A stretch of 64,000 nucleotides of DNA from Bacillus sp. FJAT-27916 (GCF_001183965.1 NZ_LFZV01000001.1:1487112-1551111), one strand, 5' to 3'; counted from the stretch's first letter, positions 43,069-51,625 are shown. Notes: generated from the letters alone by a model not told the origin. Translations and numbers: made by a program.

Positions 43069-43376
43069 ATGGAAACGATAGCTCTTTTAGGAATGATTCC
43101 TCTATTGGTCAATCTAGGAATACTTGTTTTTGCCATTTACCCCGCATTAACGGACAGTAAGACTCCCGCATAAAGCACTTAAGCAAATCAAGCAGTATGG
43201 GTGGTAGATCAACTGTCCGTAAAAGCCCGATTGGTTCAACTAACCATCAGCAGGGATGAGCTGATGGAAGTTTATACGTTGCTATAACCATCTTAAAGTT
43301 ATTCAAACAAAAAAATGAATATTTAAAGGAAATTCGTGATGAATGGAAGAAAAATAATCGTGCCAATCAACTCTAA
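43069..43376 (+). pseudogene. Small membrane-protein gene split by a 137-bp IS200/IS605-like element
   Basis: A frame with GGGGGG eight bases before ATG 43069 reads METIALLGMIPLLVNLGILV then FAIY (24 codons) up to 43140. After the insert, from 43278, the frame continues VAITILKLFKQKNEYLKEIR then DEWKKNNRANQL and stops at 43376. Deleting 43141-43277 joins the halves in frame into a 56-residue protein: one membrane helix plus a charged C-terminal helix, a common small Bacillaceae protein layout. With the insert the protein ends early at 34 residues. The rejoined reading is inference but very coherent. Confidence 0.65.
43141..43277 (+). mobile_element. 137-bp IS200/IS605-type non-autonomous element (PATE/MITE with TnpB-element-like ends)
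   Basis: The insert starts immediately after TTTAC, a target type of the IS605 group, and makes no target duplication. It contains GTAAGACTCCCGC near the left and, near the right, GTAAAAGCCC, GGTTCAACTAACC and CATCAGC-AGGGATGA-GCTGATG followed by GAAGTTT. This is the hairpin pattern I recall from the 3' ends of TnpB-carrying IS605/IS1341 elements. The 9-bp inverted repeat ACGGACAGT (43150) / ACTGTCCGT (43212) adds an internal stem. There is no transposase or TnpB gene inside. Confidence 0.65.
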
Positions 43377-43420
43377 GACCCAATGAAAGATGAACCCTTC
43401 AAGAAGAATATGGATAAAAA

Positions 43421-43459
43421 AACCAGGGACGTTCCAATGTGAACATCCCTGGTTTTTGT
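43421..43459 (-). terminator. Terminator of the DUF2871-like gene (works in both directions)
   Basis: AACCAGGGACGTTC pairs with GAACATCCCTGGTT; A-runs on the left and T-runs on the right allow termination on both strands. Confidence 0.87.
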
Positions 43460-43460
43460 T

Positions 43461-43895
43461 TTAAGCGGCAGGCTTCAAGAGGCGATTCTTTAGGATCAGG
43501 ACAAAAAGAACGAGTCCGATGGACATGATAATATGTCCCATACCTGAAATTCCTGAGACAGAGGCATTCAGCCCTGATGACAAAACGAGACTTCCCTTCA
43601 GCTCAAGAACAGAAAGAACGCCTCTTGCGGTCATGGCCGCCGTGGAGACACCTAGTCCGATATGATAGGTGATGAAGAAGAATTGGAATAGGTCATCCTT
43701 TGTAATCTCACTTATTTTTTCAAATAAGAGGGCAGCTAAAAAGAATAGAAAACCTAAGGAAAAAAGATGGCCATGCACCTTGCCGAGCGCGGTCGTTTCA
43801 TAAATGCCGTTCAGCTTCGTAAATTCCCTGAAGAATAGGCCGCTGATTAGCGCGAGGGCCATATAAGTAACAGCAGAATAGTAAAGCTTTTTCAT
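43461..43895 (-). CDS. DUF2871-like integral membrane protein
   Basis: 144 residues and four predicted membrane helices (LYYSAVTYMALALISGLFF; LGKVHGHLFSLGFLFFLAAL; a third around LFQFFFITYHIGLGVSTAAM; GMGHIIMSIGLVLFVLILKN). A His-rich first half (KVHGHLF, YHIGLG) suggests haem or metal coordination, as in some DUF2871 members, but this is not proven. Its own terminators lie on both sides, so it is monocistronic. Confidence 0.7.
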   Translation of the reverse strand: MKKLYYSAVTYMALALISGLFFREFTKLNGIYETTALGKVHGHLFSLGFLFFLAALLFEKISEITKDDLFQFFFITYHIGLGVSTAAMTARGVLSVLELKGSLVLSSGLNASVSGISGMGHIIMSIGLVLFVLILKNRLLKPAA

Positions 43896-43952
43896 AACTT
43901 CTCCTTCTTTCTTTTTTTAATACTATTTTAACATAATATTAGAAACAAAGAG

Positions 43953-43976
43953 AAAAAGCCGCCCTTTTAGGACGGC
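43953..43976 (-). terminator. Terminator of the alpha/beta hydrolase gene at 43984
   Basis: On the minus strand GCCGTCC and GGGCGGC enclose TAAAA, followed by TTTTT. Confidence 0.85.
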
Positions 43977-43983
43977 CTGATGG

Positions 43984-44925
43984 TTAATTCATATATTGAT
44001 TTAAGAACTCTGTCACTCTTTTCTCATAGGTTTCCGGGTTTGCATCATAGGCATTGCCATGCTCAGCGCCGGGTACGATGTAAAGCTCCTTTTCTCCATT
44101 CGCTGCTTCATACAGCTCATAAACCATCTCCACTGGTACAAAGGTGTCATCTTCACCGTGGATGAAGAAAATCGGCAGGGATGTCTTCTTGATTTGTTCA
44201 AGCGCGGAGGCCTCCTCAAAGGAATAGCCGGCACGCAGCTTTGTCAGCATACTGGTGCTTTGAATCAGCGGGAAGCTTGGCAGTCCGTACATTTCGCCCA
44301 TTTGGTAGCTGAGGATATCGAGTGCGGATGTGTAGCCGCAGTCTGCGATTACTGCCTTTACTTGTTCAGGAAGCTCCTCGCCGCTTGTCATCATGACGGT
44401 CGCGCTTCCCATGGAAACGCCGTGAAGGGCAATTTCGCTCTTATCCCCGTTTCGCTCGATCACATAGTCAATCCACTGGGCATAATCCTTACGCTCATGC
44501 CAGCCGAAGCCGATATAATCGCCCTCGCTCTTTCCATGCCCGCGTGCATCAGGCATTAACACATTGTAGCCAAGCACCTCATGGTAATACTTCGCATAGG
44601 CAAACATGCCAGTGGCCCGACCTGAGTAGCCGTGTGCAATAATGACGGTTTGATTCGTTTCCTTCTCTGCAGGTAAATAATAGCCTGCTAGAGTAAGGTT
44701 ATCGTAGGAGGTGATTTCTACCTCTTCAAAGCTGACCGCTTTTGCCCATTTTTTTGCCTCTGTCTGCAAGGTTTTTGGAGTCGAGACAGCAAGGTTCGGG
44801 TCAGAGTTCAAGAAATCCTTCTCCGCACGCTGTACCGCTACATTGTAGAAATAAAAGCTCGCAACAATAATCCCGGCGATAACCAGGGCGAGGATGATGG
44901 AGATGATGATGATGGTTTTCTTCAT
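43984..44925 (-). CDS. Membrane-anchored alpha/beta hydrolase (YqkD-like paralogue 1)
   Basis: At 313 residues an N-terminal membrane helix (IIIISIILALVIAGIIVASF) anchors the catalytic domain outside. Catalytic features are VIIAHGYSGRATG at the oxyanion side, MPDARGHGKSEG, the nucleophile elbow LHGVSMGSATVMM, Asp in FFIHGEDDTFVPVE and His in GAEHGNAYDANPE. It is homologous to the hydrolase at 57,843-58,766 in the same order of motifs. Substrate is unknown; such enzymes are often called lysophospholipase- or cephalosporin-deacetylase-like. Confidence 0.82.
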   Translation of the reverse strand: MKKTIIIISIILALVIAGIIVASFYFYNVAVQRAEKDFLNSDPNLAVSTPKTLQTEAKKWAKAVSFEEVEITSYDNLTLAGYYLPAEKETNQTVIIAHGYSGRATGMFAYAKYYHEVLGYNVLMPDARGHGKSEGDYIGFGWHERKDYAQWIDYVIERNGDKSEIALHGVSMGSATVMMTSGEELPEQVKAVIADCGYTSALDILSYQMGEMYGLPSFPLIQSTSMLTKLRAGYSFEEASALEQIKKTSLPIFFIHGEDDTFVPVEMVYELYEAANGEKELYIVPGAEHGNAYDANPETYEKRVTEFLNQYMN

Positions 44926-45120
44926 TGCAATGTCTTTTTGTCCTCCTGTGTTTTCTTAGTATAGTAGATTAGAAAAATGAGCTTGTATAGGCTTCCTCGG
45001 AAATTTCAAATAATTGCTAAAAGGGCACGAAAAGAGGCGTAATCAGGAGGTCAATTGCACATTTGCAGTCCTTCTAGTTTAATCCTTTTATAATATTAAA
45101 ATAATGAAATGAGCCGTAAG

Positions 45121-45576
45121 CTATTCTTGCTTCTCGATAAACCGCTTGATGATGGGCAAATCAGGCGGACTGATTTGCTCCGGCAAACAATCGAGCGCGA
45201 AGAAGCGGAGGGCGGCAACCTCTTCCGTTTGCGGCTTCAGTCTCCCCTTATATGTTCGGCAAAGAAAGGCGGCAATGACATTGTATACTTCATCGCCATG
45301 CGGGTATGTATAGTGGAACTCCTCTCCAGAGAACAGTCCGAAGAACTCTAAATTATCTGCGGTTAGTCCGGTCTCTTCAAGCAATTCCCTGCCTGCTGCG
45401 TCCTCTAATGATTCCATTAACTCAAGCGATCCTCCTGACAGCCCCCAATGGCCATTATCTTGGCGGAGCTGCAGCAGGAGCCGGTCCTCTGAATCCAGGA
45501 CAAGAACGGCTGTCCCAACCATTAAAAGCGGCCTGCTGCCGACAATCTTGCGTAATTCCATTATATACCCCATCAT
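45121..45576 (-). CDS. NUDIX hydrolase
   Basis: At about 151 residues, the NUDIX box GSLELMESLEDAAGRELLEE followed by TG fits G-x5-E-x7-RE-x2-EE-x-G. N-terminal strands VGTAVLVLDSEDRLLLQLR and a C-terminal LDCLPEQISPPDLPIIKRF helix are typical of small NUDIX proteins. It hydrolyses a nucleoside-diphosphate-linked compound; the exact one is unknown. ATG 45576 is favoured by AGAGGG four to seven bases before; upstream in-frame starts overlap that site. Confidence 0.83.
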   Translation of the reverse strand: MMGYIMELRKIVGSRPLLMVGTAVLVLDSEDRLLLQLRQDNGHWGLSGGSLELMESLEDAAGRELLEETGLTADNLEFFGLFSGEEFHYTYPHGDEVYNVIAAFLCRTYKGRLKPQTEEVAALRFFALDCLPEQISPPDLPIIKRFIEKQE

Positions 45577-45675
45577 CAATCCCTCTTTCAAAACATTCTC
45601 TTTCACCAATATAATTCAATTTCTGCCCTGCTTGAAGTTTTTTGAAACAAATTGTAAATAAATTACCATTGAATG

Positions 45676-45728
45676 CGAACGTATATTCGCTTATGATTAT
45701 GGGTATAATGAATGCGAACATATATTCT
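45676..45728 (+). promoter_or_regulatory. Two LexA (SOS) boxes flanking the uvrX -10
   Basis: CGAACGTATATTCG (45676-45689) and CGAACATATATTCT (45715-45728) both fit the Bacillus LexA/DinR box CGAAC-N4-GTTCG type (with ATTC in the second half). A perfect -10 TATAAT (45704-45709) lies between them, so repressor on both sides would clamp the promoter. Confidence 0.86.
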
Positions 45729-45752
45729 GTTTTTGAAAAAGAGGGTCTTAGG

Positions 45753-47009
45753 ATGGATTATAGCAAGCTGCCAAATGATTATGTGATGTGTATAGATATG
45801 AAAAGTTTCTTTGCGAGCTGCTCAGCTGTGATGATGGGACTCGACCCGCTTGAATGTTATTTAGCGGTGGTCGCCAATACGGACCGGAGCGGGTCAGTCG
45901 TTCTCGCTTCTTCTCCGAAGATGAAGAAGGAATTTGGCATTAAGACGGGTTCAAGGCTGTATGAGATTCCGAATGATCCGCGAATTCAACTGGTCAATCC
46001 TAGTATGTCCACTTATTTGCGAATCTCGACGGAAATAAGTCGATTGTTCAATCGGTATGTACCGAAGGACTCCATCCATACATATAGTGTGGATGAAAGC
46101 TTCCTGAAGGTGAACGGAACAGGACGGCTATGGGGAGATGTTTGGGAAATTGCGGAGAAAATCCGGGATGAGATTGACCGGGAGTTTCAGCTGCCATGCG
46201 CAGTGGGCATCGGCCCGAACATGCTGATGGCAAAGCTGTGCCTCGACCTTGAGGCGAAGAAGAAGGGCATTGCGGCTTGGGGATATGAGGACGTCCAGAC
46301 AAAGCTGTGGCCAATCTCCCCGCTGAGCGAAATGTGGGGAATCGGCAAGCCGCTTGAGCGCAAGTTGAATGCGATGGGTATTTTCTCAGTCGGACAGCTT
46401 GCCCGCTACGACCTCGCTGCTCTGGAGAAGAAATTCGGTATTATGGGCAATCAGCTTTACCATCATGCCTGGGGAATTGACTTATCTGATATAGGCGCCC
46501 CGATCATGGAAGGGCAGGTCAGCTTTGGCAAGGGCCAGGTCTTATTGCGCGATTATAAAGAACGGGAAGAGATCAAGCATGTGATATTGGAAATGTGCGA
46601 AGAGGTAGCCAGGAGGACCCGCCAAAGCGGAATGGCCGGGCGGACGGTCAGCCTTGGCGTTTACTACAGCAAGGATGAATTCGGCGGCGGCTTTCACCGT
46701 TCCATCACGAGGGAGATGCCGACCAATATTACGATGGATATTTATGAAATGTGCCTCCTCTTGTTTGAGAAATTCTATACCGGCAAGACGGTTCGGAAGC
46801 TGTCCATTACGCTCTCAAATGTAACGCCTGACCAGGAAATGCAGATTAGTCTTTTTGACCAGGATGGCTGGCGCAGGAGAGAGCTTGGCTTTGTTATGGA
46901 TCGCATGCGCCGTAAGTATGGATCAGATGCCATCCTGCGGGCTGTTTCCTATACCGCGGCAGGCACGGCTAAGCAGAGAAGTACATTGGTCGGCGGACAT
47001 AAAGCATAA
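45753..47009 (+). CDS. uvrX: Y-family DNA polymerase UvrX/YqjW (error-prone, SOS)
   Basis: At 418 residues the palm motif VMCIDMKSFFASCSAVM has the first catalytic Asp and steric residues, and the second motif is SIHTYSVDESFLKV with catalytic Asp-Glu. Helix-hairpin-helix AIGIGPNMLMAKLCLD-like and MWGIGKPLERKLNAMGI segments follow, then a little-finger domain and a QISLFDQ motif resembling the beta-clamp-binding peptide. It copies damaged DNA with low fidelity. Two LexA boxes lie upstream; the YolD-like partner is 17 bases downstream. ATG 45753 is preceded by AGAGGG. Confidence 0.92.
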   Translation: MDYSKLPNDYVMCIDMKSFFASCSAVMMGLDPLECYLAVVANTDRSGSVVLASSPKMKKEFGIKTGSRLYEIPNDPRIQLVNPSMSTYLRISTEISRLFNRYVPKDSIHTYSVDESFLKVNGTGRLWGDVWEIAEKIRDEIDREFQLPCAVGIGPNMLMAKLCLDLEAKKKGIAAWGYEDVQTKLWPISPLSEMWGIGKPLERKLNAMGIFSVGQLARYDLAALEKKFGIMGNQLYHHAWGIDLSDIGAPIMEGQVSFGKGQVLLRDYKEREEIKHVILEMCEEVARRTRQSGMAGRTVSLGVYYSKDEFGGGFHRSITREMPTNITMDIYEMCLLLFEKFYTGKTVRKLSITLSNVTPDQEMQISLFDQDGWRRRELGFVMDRMRRKYGSDAILRAVSYTAAGTAKQRSTLVGGHKA

Positions 47010-47026
47010 GTTTGGAGGGACATCAG

Positions 47027-47374
47027 ATGATTCGGGACCGAGGGAAAATCAAATGGACATCATTAATGCTGCCTGAGCATGTCTCCCTGCTGCGGGAATG
47101 GGCCCAGGAGGACAGCTATGAAACGAGAAATGAACTGGATGAACAGAAGGTAGAGGAGATCAATCAAATCATTGCAGAAGCGATGGAATACGGGACAGCT
47201 GTGCGCATCACCTATTATAAAACTAATGCCCGCCGGTACGAGTCGGTGGAAGGGTGCATTCACTTCTGCAATGACCAGGCGAGGAAGCTGCATATAGCCG
47301 GAGAAGGCGGCGAGATCTATTTCGTACCATATGCGGAATTGACGGATGTCCAATTGATTGGCGAAACAAGGTAA
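47027..47374 (+). CDS. YolD-like protein (partner of the Y-family polymerase)
   Basis: At 115 residues the YolD pattern DRGKIKWTSLMLPEHVSLLR then ELDEQKVEEINQIIAEAMEYG is clear; the ending YFVPYAELTDVQLI also fits. The gene follows uvrX after 17 bases and shares its SOS promoter. In B. subtilis the pair yqjW/yqjX is organised likewise; YolD-like proteins are thought to act with the Y-polymerase. ATG 47027 follows TGGAGGG. Confidence 0.87.
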   Translation: MIRDRGKIKWTSLMLPEHVSLLREWAQEDSYETRNELDEQKVEEINQIIAEAMEYGTAVRITYYKTNARRYESVEGCIHFCNDQARKLHIAGEGGEIYFVPYAELTDVQLIGETR

Positions 47375-47502
47375 GCATAGTGGAAATCCGGCATAGAATA
47401 GAAGGATGAGAAGGAAATGGACGTCACGCAATGGAAATTTGAACAAAAAGGGGGAATCTGCAGAAAAAATCCTATAATTAGACAAAATCCCCGATAATAG
47501 TA

Positions 47503-47518
47503 TACTATAATTATAGTA
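47503..47518. promoter_or_regulatory. Perfect palindrome overlapping a promoter of the 71-residue protein gene
   Basis: TACTATAATTATAGTA is a perfect 16-bp palindrome. -35 TAGACA (47479-47484), a 16-base spacer and -10 TATACT (47501-47506) read into it, so a dimeric regulator binding here would block the start. Confidence 0.45.
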
Positions 47519-47637
47519 AGACCATGCTATCTTAAGGAAGCTGGTTAACTATCGGCAATAAAGAGAAAAAATGCCGCTACCTGTGATTCTCGAAGGCTAG
47601 TCAAGGGATAACACAATAAAAAGGGGTATAGGATAAA

Positions 47638-47853
47638 ATGGAAAAAGAAAAATATAGTACGATCTATGAAGCACCATACGGAATGGTCATCGGAGAACTC
47701 AAAAAAGAGATGACGAAACAAGATGCTGTAGCGCTTGGACAGCGGTATTGTGAAGAACACGGCTTTAAATATAAAGGCACATACAATGGCGACGAAGCTG
47801 TTGCAGCCTTACAGAACCTAATCGAAAAACATAGAGCGACCAAATTGCATTAA
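47638..47853 (+). CDS. Hypothetical small protein of 71 residues
   Basis: The sequence is short, charged and soluble (MEKEKYSTIYEAPYGMVIGE, then KEMTKQDAVALGQRYCEEHGFKY), ending in a helical tail. I do not recognise a family. An AAGGGGTATAGG ribosome region precedes ATG 47638, with a 130-base leader that holds a CGGCA/TGCCG hairpin. It has its own promoter palindrome and terminator, so it is a regulated single gene between the SOS pair and yqkB. Confidence 0.65.
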   Translation: MEKEKYSTIYEAPYGMVIGELKKEMTKQDAVALGQRYCEEHGFKYKGTYNGDEAVAALQNLIEKHRATKLH

Positions 47854-47885
47854 TGATAAAACGCTTTCATTTTTTGTGGGGCATG

Positions 47886-47914
47886 GCGGTATTCAGACGG
47901 AATGCCGCTTTTTT
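47886..47914 (+). terminator. Terminator of the 71-residue protein gene
   Basis: GCGGTATTC pairs with GAATGCCGC around AGACG, followed by TTTTTT. Confidence 0.83.
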
Positions 47915-47957
47915 GTGTCAATAGGGCAAGATAAGCATGGAAGAAGGAGGTCGTGGA

Positions 47958-48281
47958 ATGGAAATTACATGGACAGAGCGTGCAATTGAAAAAGTGAACG
48001 AGCAGCTTGAAGGAAGAGAAGGATATTTTCTCCTGAAATATGAAACGGAAGGCTGCGGCTGCGTCATGAGCGGTGTATGGAATCTGTTTGTTGAGAGTGA
48101 GGTGCCGGATGGTGTGAAGCTGTGGGAAACGAATGTGTATCCGGTTTACATTAACCCGAACCACGAGGTTTTCTTGGATGAGTTGCTCATCATTGATTAC
48201 ACGGACGGGGCCCGGACGTTCCAGCTGAAAAGCCCAAATCAATACTTGAATCCGATGATGTCATGCAGGATTGGGGTATAA
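47958..48281 (+). CDS. yqkB: HesB/IscA-related YqkB-like protein
   Basis: At 107 residues MEITWTERAIEKVNEQLEG opens a HesB-fold strand-helix set; YETEGCGCVMSGVW carries the conserved Cys pair and DELLIIDYTDGARTFQLKSP the C-terminal strands. It belongs to the iron-sulfur cluster biosynthesis/YqkB group, but the IscA triad of Cys is incomplete, so cluster transfer is not certain. ATG 47958 follows AAGGAGG. Gene order near uvrX-yolD matches B. subtilis yqjW to yqkB. Confidence 0.8.
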   Translation: MEITWTERAIEKVNEQLEGREGYFLLKYETEGCGCVMSGVWNLFVESEVPDGVKLWETNVYPVYINPNHEVFLDELLIIDYTDGARTFQLKSPNQYLNPMMSCRIGV

Positions 48282-48289
48282 TAGAGAAA

Positions 48290-48327
48290 TAAACGCTGCC
48301 GATAGATACCGGCAGCGTTTATTTTAT
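48290..48327. terminator. Bidirectional terminator between yqkB and yngK-like gene
   Basis: AAACGCTGCCG and CGGCAGCGTTT enclose seven bases; both strands have T-rich ends. Confidence 0.85.
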
Positions 48328-49820
48328 TTCCCGATAACAGTCATATTCCGCACCTTTCCTGCCTTTATGATGACGGGATAAGCAGGAGATTTATGCTGTT
48401 TGTCAGCGATTTTGATTACATAGGCCCCAGGCTTTAGGCCGCTGAGGCCGAACCAGCCGTTCCCATCGGTCTTAATGGTTTTCTTAAATCCTTTTGCTCC
48501 CTTTATTTCTAAAACAGCATCTGAAAGGTCCTGTTTTTTGATTGTCCTTGCTTGTCCCATTAAATAGCCGCTTTTCGGCTTTGTTTTCCATTTCATTTCA
48601 GGGATTGCTGCTTTCTCAGGGAAGACAGCAGCCTGCTGCTCCGTCCCATTCACAAGAGCATCTAAAAAGGCACCGCGGGGCTCATTGTTCATATCAGTGA
48701 CCGCATAGCTGTAATAGCTCACCCCGGCAAGCTTGCGTCCCTCCGCGTCTGGTGCGAGGGCGCGTCTTGTTTGGGCGAGTGTCGAATCAATTGAATTGAG
48801 GTAAGCAGCAGGGCCGGCCACAATCTGCCGGTTGAATTGATTGGTTTTCTGGAAGGAAATCCATTGATCATACCATTGTCTCTGGCTCTCGATATGTTCT
48901 CTGTCATAGTTCATCGGTATAGCTATATCAATAATTTCATCCCGAAGCCAGCCCTGCCAGTCCTGGAACACCTCGGTCATGGTGCGGGTATTATTGTACT
49001 CCTCCTGTGTTCTTGGACCTGCTCCCCAAGCGATGGTGGCGCAGGATACCTTGACATGAGGATTTACGGCAATCGCCTTTAGATAAACTTTTCTGACGAG
49101 GGAGTTAATTTGCTCCCTTCTCCAATCAGCCCAATCAGGGTCAGTTGGTTCCGGTATCATGTCTGTTTGGAATGCCTCCTGATAGCGCTCGATGCTCGTT
49201 GGGTTATATCCCCAATCTGTCCCCATATATCGGGCTAAATCGAGGTGAATTCCGTCAACGTCGTATTGCTTCACGACATTCACATACTGTTCCACCGTAT
49301 AGTCCAATGCATCAGGATGGCCTGGGTCAAGTACATAATCTGCCCCGGAGCGCATCGCTCCATCCTTATTCGTCATCAGCCAGGAGTCGTCTCCCTCGGC
49401 AGACGGACCATGGGTGTTAAAAACATGATCAGGGCTTGCAGGCGGGGTGAGGGAATTCCAAATCGGCAAAGTGGCTAACCAGGCATGAACCTCAATGCCC
49501 CTTGCGTGTGCTTTCGTAATTAAATCCTCCAAAACATCAAAGTCTTGCTGTAAGGCAGGATCCTGAGTCCTCGGCTCCAGCGCTTTGTTGAAATAGGCAT
49601 CGCCTCTTCGGCGAACCTGCACAATGACCGCATTCGCGTTAGCGGCCTCCACATCCTCAATCAACTGGTCCACTTGGGCCTCTGTTTTAAATCCATCATG
49701 AAAGGCATCCACCCAAAAGGCGCGGAATTCACCTTGGACGGTTTCAGCAGACGCAGGGGAAGGGAGCAATCCTGAAAGCATCAAAAGGCAGGCAAAGAGA
49801 AGAAACAAAAGCTTTTTCAT
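48324..49820 (-). CDS. yngK: Secreted family-10-like glycoside hydrolase (GHL10, YngK-like)
   Basis: 498 residues. Signal peptide (KLLFLLFACLLMLSGLL ending in SAE). The catalytic TIM-barrel region shows EFRAFWVDAFHDGFKTEAQV, VQVRRRGDAYF, HAWLATLPIWN, the YDVDGIHLDLARYMG strand and SCATIAWGAGPRT, typical of DUF187/GHL10. A C-terminal carboxypeptidase-regulatory-like beta domain (GNGWFGLSGLKPGAYVIKI) follows. It sits in an operon-like row with NagZ and an endonuclease/phosphatase-fold protein, so a role in wall-polysaccharide turnover is likely, but the substrate is unknown. Confidence 0.85.
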   Translation of the reverse strand: MKKLLFLLFACLLMLSGLLPSPASAETVQGEFRAFWVDAFHDGFKTEAQVDQLIEDVEAANANAVIVQVRRRGDAYFNKALEPRTQDPALQQDFDVLEDLITKAHARGIEVHAWLATLPIWNSLTPPASPDHVFNTHGPSAEGDDSWLMTNKDGAMRSGADYVLDPGHPDALDYTVEQYVNVVKQYDVDGIHLDLARYMGTDWGYNPTSIERYQEAFQTDMIPEPTDPDWADWRREQINSLVRKVYLKAIAVNPHVKVSCATIAWGAGPRTQEEYNNTRTMTEVFQDWQGWLRDEIIDIAIPMNYDREHIESQRQWYDQWISFQKTNQFNRQIVAGPAAYLNSIDSTLAQTRRALAPDAEGRKLAGVSYYSYAVTDMNNEPRGAFLDALVNGTEQQAAVFPEKAAIPEMKWKTKPKSGYLMGQARTIKKQDLSDAVLEIKGAKGFKKTIKTDGNGWFGLSGLKPGAYVIKIADKQHKSPAYPVIIKAGKVRNMTVIGK

Positions 49821-49840
49821 ATTCTCACCTCATTCATAGA

Positions 49841-51604
49841 TTAGTAGGATAGCCCATGGCCATATGGGTACATGCCCGGAATGGTGACAGGGAGCTTACC
49901 GCTCGGCGATAATTCGCCGCTTAATGCTTTTGCCAGCGCTTTGACGGAAACCGGACGGAAGCCATAAGTCAGGATATTCGCATCTACTTCAGGAAAAGCC
50001 AGAATATCATATGGATTTCGCATAGAGGCAACGATGATTTTTTTGCCCGTTTGCTCGAGCTGCTTCACTAATTGCTGCTGGGCAGTGTTGGTATTGGCTG
50101 TGTAGGCGGTGATGATGATGCTGTCCGCATTTTGTGAGCGGGAGACAGCTTCAGCAATTTGTGAGGCTGTTGGGCTTGCGCTCGTTTCATAGACGCGTGA
50201 ATCAAAGCCTTTCTGTCCAAGCATTTGTGAAAGCATGGAAGGATTCCCCGTGCTCGGCCCGGTTATAAAGACGGATTCCTCTTGGTTGAGGGGAAGGGCA
50301 GACTGGTCATTTTTCACCAATGTAATGCTTGATTCCGTGATTTTATCTGCTTTATCCAGATTTTCTGGAAGTCCAATCTGGTTGATGGCATCCTCTGGCA
50401 TGGTCGGTTGATGGAATAGGCCTCTCTTAAACTTCAATTCTAGAATCCGGTATACAGATTGCTCTAATCGTTTCTTTGAGATTTCACCAGATTTCACGGC
50501 ATTTAATACAGCTTCATAGGCGACAGGGACATTTGGCGGGTTAAGGAGGATATCTGCACCGGCTTTAAAGGCCTCCACAGCGACCCGGTCAGACGGCACG
50601 ACATTGGCTCCTGACATGCCTAAACTATCCGTTATGATGACGCCGTTGAATTTCATCTCTTTGCGCAGAAGGTCCGTCAGAATCGGTTTAGAGAGTGTAG
50701 CAGGAAGCCCGGAATCATCTAATGCCGGGACAACGATATGACCGGGCATAATCGCATCAATGCCAGCCTTGATGGCGGCCTTAAACGGTTTAAGGTCAAC
50801 ATTATGCAAGGTTTCCAGGTCATGGTCGATGATTGGGAGACCGTAATGAGAGTCCACATTTGTATCCCCATGCCCCGGGAAGTGCTTGGCCGTTGCGGCA
50901 ACATGTGATTTTTGATACCCGGTTACCTGGGCTGCTCCGAGTGCTGCGGCTAAGTCAGCGTTCTCGGCAAAGGAACGAACCCCAATGACCGGATTCTCCG
51001 GATTGACATTCACATCAAGAGTGGGCGCGAGATCCATATTGATGCCTAGGCTCTTCAGTTCAAGACCCATGATTTTGGCGGAGTCATATGCATTTGGCAC
51101 CGACCTGGCTGCTCCTAAGGCCATATTCCCTGGGAAGACGGTTGCGGGCTCGGTCACTCGTGCCACCACACCGCCCTCTTGGTCCGTTGAAATGAGCAAG
51201 GGGATTTCCATTCTCTGCTTCATGGCAATCCGCTGAATGCCATTAGACAAGGAAAGGGTTTGCCGGGCATTCAAGGGTGTCAGGATGTTATCGGTCCAGT
51301 TAAAATAAATCACACCGCCAATATGATATTTTTCAATCGCTTCCTTGAAGTTTTTCACCCCGCGATTATTGGATAGGTTCATTTCTTCATAGGCCGGGTC
51401 TGTCGGGGTTTGTCCATATACATGAATCATGAAGAGCTGGCCGACCTTCTCTTCGGTCGTCATTCGTTTCATTTTACTTTGGATCCAGCCTTTGGCAATC
51501 TTTCCGTCCTTCCATCCAGGCTTTGCTGCTGAGCCCGTCGTACTTGGAACGGTAAAAGAGAATAGGAGGCTGATAGCAAATAGAAAAGTAAGCGCTTTCT
51601 TCAT
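49841..51604 (-). CDS. nagZ: Secreted beta-N-acetylglucosaminidase NagZ (GH3)
   Basis: 587 residues. Signal peptide (LTFLFAISLLFSFTVPSTTG). The GH3 N-domain shows EKVGQLFMIHVYG, STDQEGGVVARVTEPAT, NMDLAPTLDVNVNPENPVIG, the Bacillus-type acid/base loop KHFPGHGDTNVDSHYGLP (His-Asp dyad) and the nucleophile VIITDSLGMSGANV. A C-terminal GH3_C-like domain completes it. It releases GlcNAc from muropeptides outside the cell for MurNAc/GlcNAc recycling. ATG 51604; the spacing to the neighbours (about 20 bases) suggests co-transcription. Confidence 0.92.
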   Translation of the reverse strand: MKKALTFLFAISLLFSFTVPSTTGSAAKPGWKDGKIAKGWIQSKMKRMTTEEKVGQLFMIHVYGQTPTDPAYEEMNLSNNRGVKNFKEAIEKYHIGGVIYFNWTDNILTPLNARQTLSLSNGIQRIAMKQRMEIPLLISTDQEGGVVARVTEPATVFPGNMALGAARSVPNAYDSAKIMGLELKSLGINMDLAPTLDVNVNPENPVIGVRSFAENADLAAALGAAQVTGYQKSHVAATAKHFPGHGDTNVDSHYGLPIIDHDLETLHNVDLKPFKAAIKAGIDAIMPGHIVVPALDDSGLPATLSKPILTDLLRKEMKFNGVIITDSLGMSGANVVPSDRVAVEAFKAGADILLNPPNVPVAYEAVLNAVKSGEISKKRLEQSVYRILELKFKRGLFHQPTMPEDAINQIGLPENLDKADKITESSITLVKNDQSALPLNQEESVFITGPSTGNPSMLSQMLGQKGFDSRVYETSASPTASQIAEAVSRSQNADSIIITAYTANTNTAQQQLVKQLEQTGKKIIVASMRNPYDILAFPEVDANILTYGFRPVSVKALAKALSGELSPSGKLPVTIPGMYPYGHGLSY

Positions 51605-51625
51605 GGCGTTTTCTCTCCTTTTGAT

